Assembly: GCA_964600025.1 (NCBI GenBank)
Contig: CAZRHJ010000002.1
Span: 1-64,000 of the forward strand
Source: JADFUS01 sp964600025
GTDB taxonomy: Bacteria; Bacteroidota; Bacteroidia; Bacteroidales; Rikenellaceae
Direction of reading: 5' to 3'
Length of the DNA: 64,000 nt
The position numbers and the translations under genes are program-made. Shown in pieces: positions 59,666 to 64,000 of the stretch (position 1 is its first letter; every line of letters starts with the position of its first letter). A model generated the notes under the pieces. It ran no database searches, had not been told where the DNA came from, and saw nothing but the letters and a program-made list of their open reading frames with translations.

Positions 59666-61250
59666 ATTCTTCTTCGTCGTTTTTTTCGATAGTGTGTTGC
59701 TCCAAAGTAAGCATACAACCATCTCTATCATAATACTTAGCGTCTATATAACCAATAGACTCATTTGCTTGAATATTAAGATATATTTTGTTTTTAAGCA
59801 TTATTTTCAAACGACGTGAAAACAATCCTTTGGTAAAATAAGACGCAACAAATGGGTGGAGTTTGACAGTCAAATACCTCAAACCATATTCTTTTACAAG
59901 ATTTTCAATTTGATTCTCAACTTCGGTATCAAACAACACTGACGAGGTAATTACACCTGTACCCTTACAAGTAGGACAAGCCTCACTGTTTTCGATTATC
60001 TGTGCAGGACGTACCCTCTGGCGAGTAATCTGCATCAAACAGAATTTTGACAAAGGAAGTATGGTGTGTTTTGCTCTATCCTTGCTCATTGCCTCACGCA
60101 TCATATTGAAAAGTGCCTGACGGTTTTCGGGCAAATGTAGGTCTATAAAATCAATAACTATAATACCTCCCATATCCCTCAAACGCAACTGACGAGCAAT
60201 TTGTTCTACTGCATTGGTATTTACTTCCATTGCAATAGCTTCTTGATTTTCGGCATTGTTAAAACGTGGACCAGAGTTAATATCAATAACGTGCAGAGCC
60301 TCAGTTTGTTCAATAACCATATATGATTTACGTTTGAAAGGCACTATTTTGCCAAACAAACCTTTGATTTGTCGTGTTACATCATACTCATCAAATATTG
60401 GCGTACTTGATTTGTAGAATTTAACAATTTTTTCTTGTCCAGAAGATATTCGGCGAATATAATCTTTAACTTCCTGATATATCAAAGAATCGTCTATCAC
60501 AATAGAGCTAAACGAGTCATTCAAAATATCACGAAGAATAGTCATCACACGATTACTCTCCGAAATAACCAAAGATGGGGATTTGAGTGTTTGAATTTTG
60601 TCGAGCATTGCCTGCCATTTGCTCACAAGTTCGCCCATATCCTGAGTAATATCTTCATACGAAGCATCTTGGCTTGCAGTACGAATAATAACGCCATAGT
60701 TTTTGGGAAGAATTGACCTAACAATATCTTTCAAGCGTTTTCGCTCGTCCGAAGACTTGATTTTTTGAGAAATAGAAACTTTATGCTCAAAAGGTTTTAG
60801 GACAATATGACGACCTGTCAATGAAATATCGGTAGAAACACGTGGACCTTTGGTGTTTATTGGTTCTTTGGTAATTTGCACCAAAACCTCATCACCTGCC
60901 GACAAAACATCTTGGATTTTTCCCTCACGCAAAATTTCTTTTTGACGAGGATAATCCGAAAATGAAAAAATTCTTCTATTTGAAAGAGTATTAAGCAAAC
61001 GAGCATAGGACTTATAGTTTGAGCCTAAGTCCAAATAGTGTACGAAAGAATCTTTTTCGCCACCAATGTTTATAAAAGCTGCATTAAGACCTCCCATCAC
61101 TTTACGCACCTTTCCCAAATAAATATCACCCACAGAATATCCGTCAGAGCCACTCACACGGTTAATTTCTTGCAAGAAACCATCTTCGAGTAATGCTATT
61201 GATATATTATCCTGTTCAACTGATGAATGTACTATTAACTCTTTTTTCAT
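59655..61250 (-). CDS. Ribonuclease E/G family protein
   Basis: Endoribonuclease of 531 residues in the RNase E/G family, for rRNA processing and mRNA decay. The S1-like domain is N-terminal (GDIYLGKVRKVMGGLNAAFI), the catalytic core has DINSGPR (about 325) and DMGGIIVIDFIDL with the metal-binding Asp residues, and the Zn-link is CPTCKGTG (about 428). It has no long degradosome scaffold, so it is closer to RNase G in size. It overlaps mfd at its 3' end. Confidence 0.95.
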   Translation of the reverse strand: MKKELIVHSSVEQDNISIALLEDGFLQEINRVSGSDGYSVGDIYLGKVRKVMGGLNAAFINIGGEKDSFVHYLDLGSNYKSYARLLNTLSNRRIFSFSDYPRQKEILREGKIQDVLSAGDEVLVQITKEPINTKGPRVSTDISLTGRHIVLKPFEHKVSISQKIKSSDERKRLKDIVRSILPKNYGVIIRTASQDASYEDITQDMGELVSKWQAMLDKIQTLKSPSLVISESNRVMTILRDILNDSFSSIVIDDSLIYQEVKDYIRRISSGQEKIVKFYKSSTPIFDEYDVTRQIKGLFGKIVPFKRKSYMVIEQTEALHVIDINSGPRFNNAENQEAIAMEVNTNAVEQIARQLRLRDMGGIIVIDFIDLHLPENRQALFNMMREAMSKDRAKHTILPLSKFCLMQITRQRVRPAQIIENSEACPTCKGTGVITSSVLFDTEVENQIENLVKEYGLRYLTVKLHPFVASYFTKGLFSRRLKIMLKNKIYLNIQANESIGYIDAKYYDRDGCMLTLEQHTIEKNDEEEYDE

Positions 61251-61275
61251 TTTTGATTTTCAAATAGATTTATGA

Positions 61276-61307
61276 AAAAAAACCTAAAATCCTCAGGACT
61301 TTAGGTT
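61276..61307 (-). terminator. Terminator after the COX24-type gene
   Basis: AACCTAAA and TTTAGGTT arms with an inner TCC-TCA-GGA pairing, followed on the minus strand by T8. It lies between the COX24-type gene and the RNase gene. Confidence 0.8.
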
Positions 61308-61318
61308 AATTCGAAAGA

Positions 61319-61408
61319 CTACTTCTTCTTATGTCTATTCATTCTAAGACGTTTCTTTCTTTTGTGAGTAGCCATTTTATGTCTTTTTCTCTTTTTTCCG
61401 CTTGGCAT
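61319..61408 (-). CDS. COX24/AURKAIP1-type small basic protein
   Basis: A 29-residue protein, too short for standard ORF calling. It starts MPSGKKRKRHKMATHKRK and ends NRHKKK, with 16 or so basic residues. The same sequence type is a conserved Bacteroidota protein with the COX24/AURKAIP1 (mitochondrial mS38) domain, so it is probably a small-subunit ribosomal protein. It lies 29 bp downstream of the HU gene and is followed by an intrinsic terminator. Confidence 0.9.
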   Translation of the reverse strand: MPSGKKRKRHKMATHKRKKRLRMNRHKKK

Positions 61409-61437
61409 AACTTTACGATTTTATGATTAAACTTTAA

Positions 61438-61716
61438 TTATTTATTCTTCACTTCGCTAACAAAACTTTTTGAAGGTTTGAAAGCTGGAATATTATGTGC
61501 TGGTATTGTGATAGTAGTTTCTTGTTTAATGTTTCTCGCTACTTTCTCAGCTCTTTGTTTTACAATGAAAGAACCAAATCCTCTCAAATAAACGCTATTA
61601 TCGTTGATAAGGGATTTTTTTACACTTTCCATAAAACCCTCAACAACTGCCTGAACTTGTGATTTTTCAATTCCTGTCTCCTTAGAAATCTCATTTACGA
61701 TGTCCGCCTTAGTCAT
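61438..61716 (-). CDS. HU family DNA-binding protein
   Basis: Nucleoid protein of 92 residues. The fold starts MTKADIVNEISKETGIEKSQ and has GFGSFIVKQRAEKVARN, the dimer and DNA-arm region, with an IPAHNIPAFKPSKSF C-terminal part as in HU/IHF family members. It bends DNA without strong sequence preference. A strong promoter element lies upstream, and the COX24-type gene probably shares the transcript. Confidence 0.95.
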   Translation of the reverse strand: MTKADIVNEISKETGIEKSQVQAVVEGFMESVKKSLINDNSVYLRGFGSFIVKQRAEKVARNIKQETTITIPAHNIPAFKPSKSFVSEVKNK

Positions 61717-61760
61717 AATCTATTATACTTTATTATTTTTTATTATTCTCTTTCGAACCG

Positions 61761-61768
61761 CAAAGATA
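61761..61768 (-). promoter_or_regulatory. -7 promoter element of the HU gene
   Basis: Minus-strand TATCTTTG (TAnnTTTG) about 45 bp upstream of the HU ATG. The remaining parts of the 310-bp intergenic region (61717-62026) hold only AT-rich sequence and the divergent promoter at 61978. Confidence 0.6.
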
Positions 61769-61977
61769 CAAAATTTTATAATCTTTCATAACTATAATTC
61801 ATTTTTTTTGAAAAAAAATAATTTTTTCTTTATTTTTTTAGATTACAGACCACAAATATAATTTATAAATATTTAAAAACCAAAGTTTTAAGTATTTATT
61901 TCTGAAAAATATTTTTCGTAGAAACATTTTCTTCACATAAATGTTAAATGATTATGTATTTTATATAAAATTTAACG

Positions 61978-61985
61978 TATATTTG
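61978..61985 (+). promoter_or_regulatory. -7 promoter element of the DPP IV-like gene
   Basis: TATATTTG (TAnnTTTG) about 42 bp upstream of the ATG at 62027. Confidence 0.6.
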
Positions 61986-62026
61986 CAAACGATTAAATAA
62001 GAGAAAATTAATAACATTAATAGTAT

Positions 62027-64000
62027 ATGAAAAAACTTTTAACACTACTGCTAATTGTTTGCTCAACTCTTTCTTTTGCAAACGACAAAAGAGAGCAAAT
62101 AAACAACAATCCAATCCAAACAAAAGGATTTGCTCAAATCATTTGGGCTGCTGACGGACAAGGTTTTACTACTTTGGAAAAAGGCAAAAATGGCGGATTA
62201 GAAATAATTCGTTATGAAGCAAAAGATAATGCACGAAGCATTGTTTTGGGAGAAGAAATGTTTATTGACCCAATTTCAAAAAAACACATTGGTATTCGTT
62301 CTTTTGATTGGAGCAACGACAACTCAAAAATGTTAATTTTCACAAACACAAAAAAAGTTTGGCGTTACCACACAAAAGGTGATTATTGGTTGCTTGACCT
62401 CCAAACTAAATCGCTTACTAAACTTGGTAAAGATATGCCAGAGAGCGAAATGATGTTTGCGAAATTCTCGCCCGATGGCTCAAAGGTAGGCTATGTAGTA
62501 AAAAACAATATATATGTAGAAGATTGTAAAACAAACAATATCACAAAAATCACAACAGATGGCAATAACTATATAGTTAATGGCACATTTGACTGGGTAT
62601 ATGAAGAAGAATTTGGTTGCAGAGATGGTTTTCGTTTTAGTGGCGACAGCAAATTTATTGCATACTGGCAGAGCAATACACAAGGAACAGGAGTGTTCAA
62701 CATCATAAACAATGTTGATTCTATTTATTCTTTTGTAACTCCTTTCCCTTACCCAAAAGCTGGAACACAAAACTCAGCAGTAAAAGTAGGATACGCATCG
62801 TGCGAAGGCGGAGCTACTACTTGGTTTGAGATTGAGGGGGACGAGCGTAACAACTATATTCCTCGTATGGAGTTTGTACCTGAATCAAACGAACTTATAA
62901 TTCAGAGAATGAATCGCCAACAAAACACTAATAAAGTATATATTGCAAAAATTGGTAATTCAAAACCAGAATTAATTTTCACAGATACAGACAAAGCGTG
63001 GCTAAACACAAACGACAATATTCAATGGATTAATAACAACGAATATTTCACTTGGGAGAGCGACCGTGATGGTTGGAAAAAACTATATTTAATATCGAAA
63101 GATGGCAAAGATATACGCCCAATAACTGAGGATTTTGATATTGTCAATCAAGTTGGTATAGACAAGAAAAATGGCTATGTATATTATATAGCATCTCCAA
63201 AAAGCCCAATCGAAAGATATTTGTATCGTTCGAAACTAAACGGCAAAGCAAATTCAGAGATAGTGTCTGACACAAAACTAATCGGACACCACAGTTATAA
63301 TATGTCACCAAACTGCTCGTGGGCAGTACACTACTTCTCAAATGCAGTTACTCCAACACAAATAAATATGATTTCTCTTCCAAAAAACAAAATTGTGAGA
63401 GTAATCGAGAACAACAGCAAAGCAAAAGAACAATACAAAGCACTGGGATTAATAGACAAAGAGTATGTAAAAGTTCCTCTAAAAGACTGGACTTTGGACG
63501 CTTGGATTATCAAACCAACAAATTTTGACGCAACAAAAAAATATCCAGTTATCGTAAAAGTATATAGTGAACCCGGAACATCTACTGTTCAGAACAAATG
63601 GGCAGGTGGGGATTTAGCTTATCACTATTTGGCAGAGTTGGGCTATGTGGTTATTAGTATGGATAGTCGTGGAGTAACACTCCCTCGTGGCAGAGAATGG
63701 AGAAAATGTATTTATGGAGGAGTGGGAATAGAATCTACTCACGACCAAGCAAATGGCATTATGAAACTTGCTGAAATGTTTTCGTATATTGACAAAGATA
63801 GAATTGGTATAACAGGACACAGTGGCGGTGGCTCAATGACTTTGCACTGTATGTTCCGCTATCCAGAGATTTACAAAACAGGTATTTCATTGGCTTTTGT
63901 GGCAGACCAAAGACTTTATGATACTATATATCAAGAGCGTTTTATGGATACCCCACAAAACAACCCAGAGGGTTACAAATATGGCTCTCCTATCACTTAT
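62027..64000 (+). CDS. DPP IV-like S9B dipeptidyl peptidase (partial, cut by window end)
   Basis: Exported serine peptidase; 658 codons are visible and the frame is open to the edge. A signal peptide ends near SFAND (residue 19). The N-terminal beta-propeller shows FDWSNDNSKML and the double-Glu motif DWVYEEEF (residues 189-196), which anchors the substrate N-terminus in DPP IV. The catalytic serine is Ser599, in GHSGGGSM rather than the classical GWSYGG. The Asp and His of the triad lie beyond the window. It probably releases X-Pro or X-Ala dipeptides, but the altered nucleophile motif leaves the specificity open. Confidence 0.88.
   Translation, partial: MKKLLTLLLIVCSTLSFANDKREQINNNPIQTKGFAQIIWAADGQGFTTLEKGKNGGLEIIRYEAKDNARSIVLGEEMFIDPISKKHIGIRSFDWSNDNSKMLIFTNTKKVWRYHTKGDYWLLDLQTKSLTKLGKDMPESEMMFAKFSPDGSKVGYVVKNNIYVEDCKTNNITKITTDGNNYIVNGTFDWVYEEEFGCRDGFRFSGDSKFIAYWQSNTQGTGVFNIINNVDSIYSFVTPFPYPKAGTQNSAVKVGYASCEGGATTWFEIEGDERNNYIPRMEFVPESNELIIQRMNRQQNTNKVYIAKIGNSKPELIFTDTDKAWLNTNDNIQWINNNEYFTWESDRDGWKKLYLISKDGKDIRPITEDFDIVNQVGIDKKNGYVYYIASPKSPIERYLYRSKLNGKANSEIVSDTKLIGHHSYNMSPNCSWAVHYFSNAVTPTQINMISLPKNKIVRVIENNSKAKEQYKALGLIDKEYVKVPLKDWTLDAWIIKPTNFDATKKYPVIVKVYSEPGTSTVQNKWAGGDLAYHYLAELGYVVISMDSRGVTLPRGREWRKCIYGGVGIESTHDQANGIMKLAEMFSYIDKDRIGITGHSGGGSMTLHCMFRYPEIYKTGISLAFVADQRLYDTIYQERFMDTPQNNPEGYKYGSPITY

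Noticed and set aside
61717..62026. Possible small RNA or gene in the 310-bp gap
   Set aside because: Only two divergent promoter elements and AT-rich sequence are visible; there is no conserved ORF, hairpin or terminator.

Overview
This 64 kb window is low-GC bacterial DNA that I place in the Bacteroidota, most likely the order Bacteroidales. The evidence is the gene families (BtuG-like lipoprotein, DUF3109, PCMD domain, the 29-residue COX24-type protein, class III CoaX), promoters of the TAnnTTTG (-7) type, and the lack of Shine-Dalgarno sequences, with A-rich leaders instead. Genus and species cannot be named. No rRNA, tRNA, CRISPR array or complete transposase gene was found.

Layout. 1-6.3 kb (minus): xseA, a DAACS symporter, miaA, a PRiA4b-type acidic protein, an ABC-F ATPase and an AlaX-type editing protein. 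6.4-14.1 kb (plus): one long operon from dapF through an alpha/beta hydrolase, an MscS/YbdG channel, a hydroxyacid dehydrogenase and a CaCA antiporter to a three-gene envelope glycosylation module (GT2, tandem LAB_N membrane protein, ArnT-like GT). 14.2-18 kb (minus): SRPBCC protein, pyrE, marC, a YeiH-type exporter and its LysR regulator. 18-26.7 kb: Nudix, two secreted S9 peptidases, Fic, FKBP and glyA. 26.8-30.4 kb: a cobalamin riboswitch controlling a BtuB-like receptor and a BtuG-like lipoprotein. 30.5-39.8 kb: cobalamin adenosyltransferase, a lone LolD-type ATPase, a methyltransferase relic, a flavoprotein, a PCMD protein, CysQ, an HTH regulator, an M28 peptidase, RmuC and DUF3109. 39.8-41.5 kb: a HinP1I/HhaI-like restriction-modification cassette. 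41.6-46.3 kb: an SDR gene relic and a galactose operon (hexose-1-P nucleotidyltransferase, galM, sugar MFS, galK). 46.6-49.6 kb: an orphan protein, an EamA transporter and an outer-membrane protein. 50-61.7 kb (minus): ppiD-like, lptC, TPR and OMP genes, coaX, mfd, RNase E/G, COX24 and HU. 62 kb to the edge: a DPP IV-like peptidase, cut by the window end.

Two features stand out. First, the restriction-modification cassette is bounded by perfect 23-bp direct repeats that contain the start codon and first codons of both the methyltransferase and the DUF3109 gene, and also the last codons and stop of the restriction enzyme. Recombination between the repeats would remove it without a scar. Second, a family of about a dozen MITE-like repeats is scattered between genes. 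They have 19-bp imperfect terminal inverted repeats and a long palindromic core. Most lie against, or supply, the stop codons of minus-strand genes; the ends of xseA, miaA and the lysR gene are encoded by repeat termini.

Several secreted peptidases (S9C-like, S9D, S9B and M28) suggest a peptide-using lifestyle, alongside galactose use and B12 scavenging.
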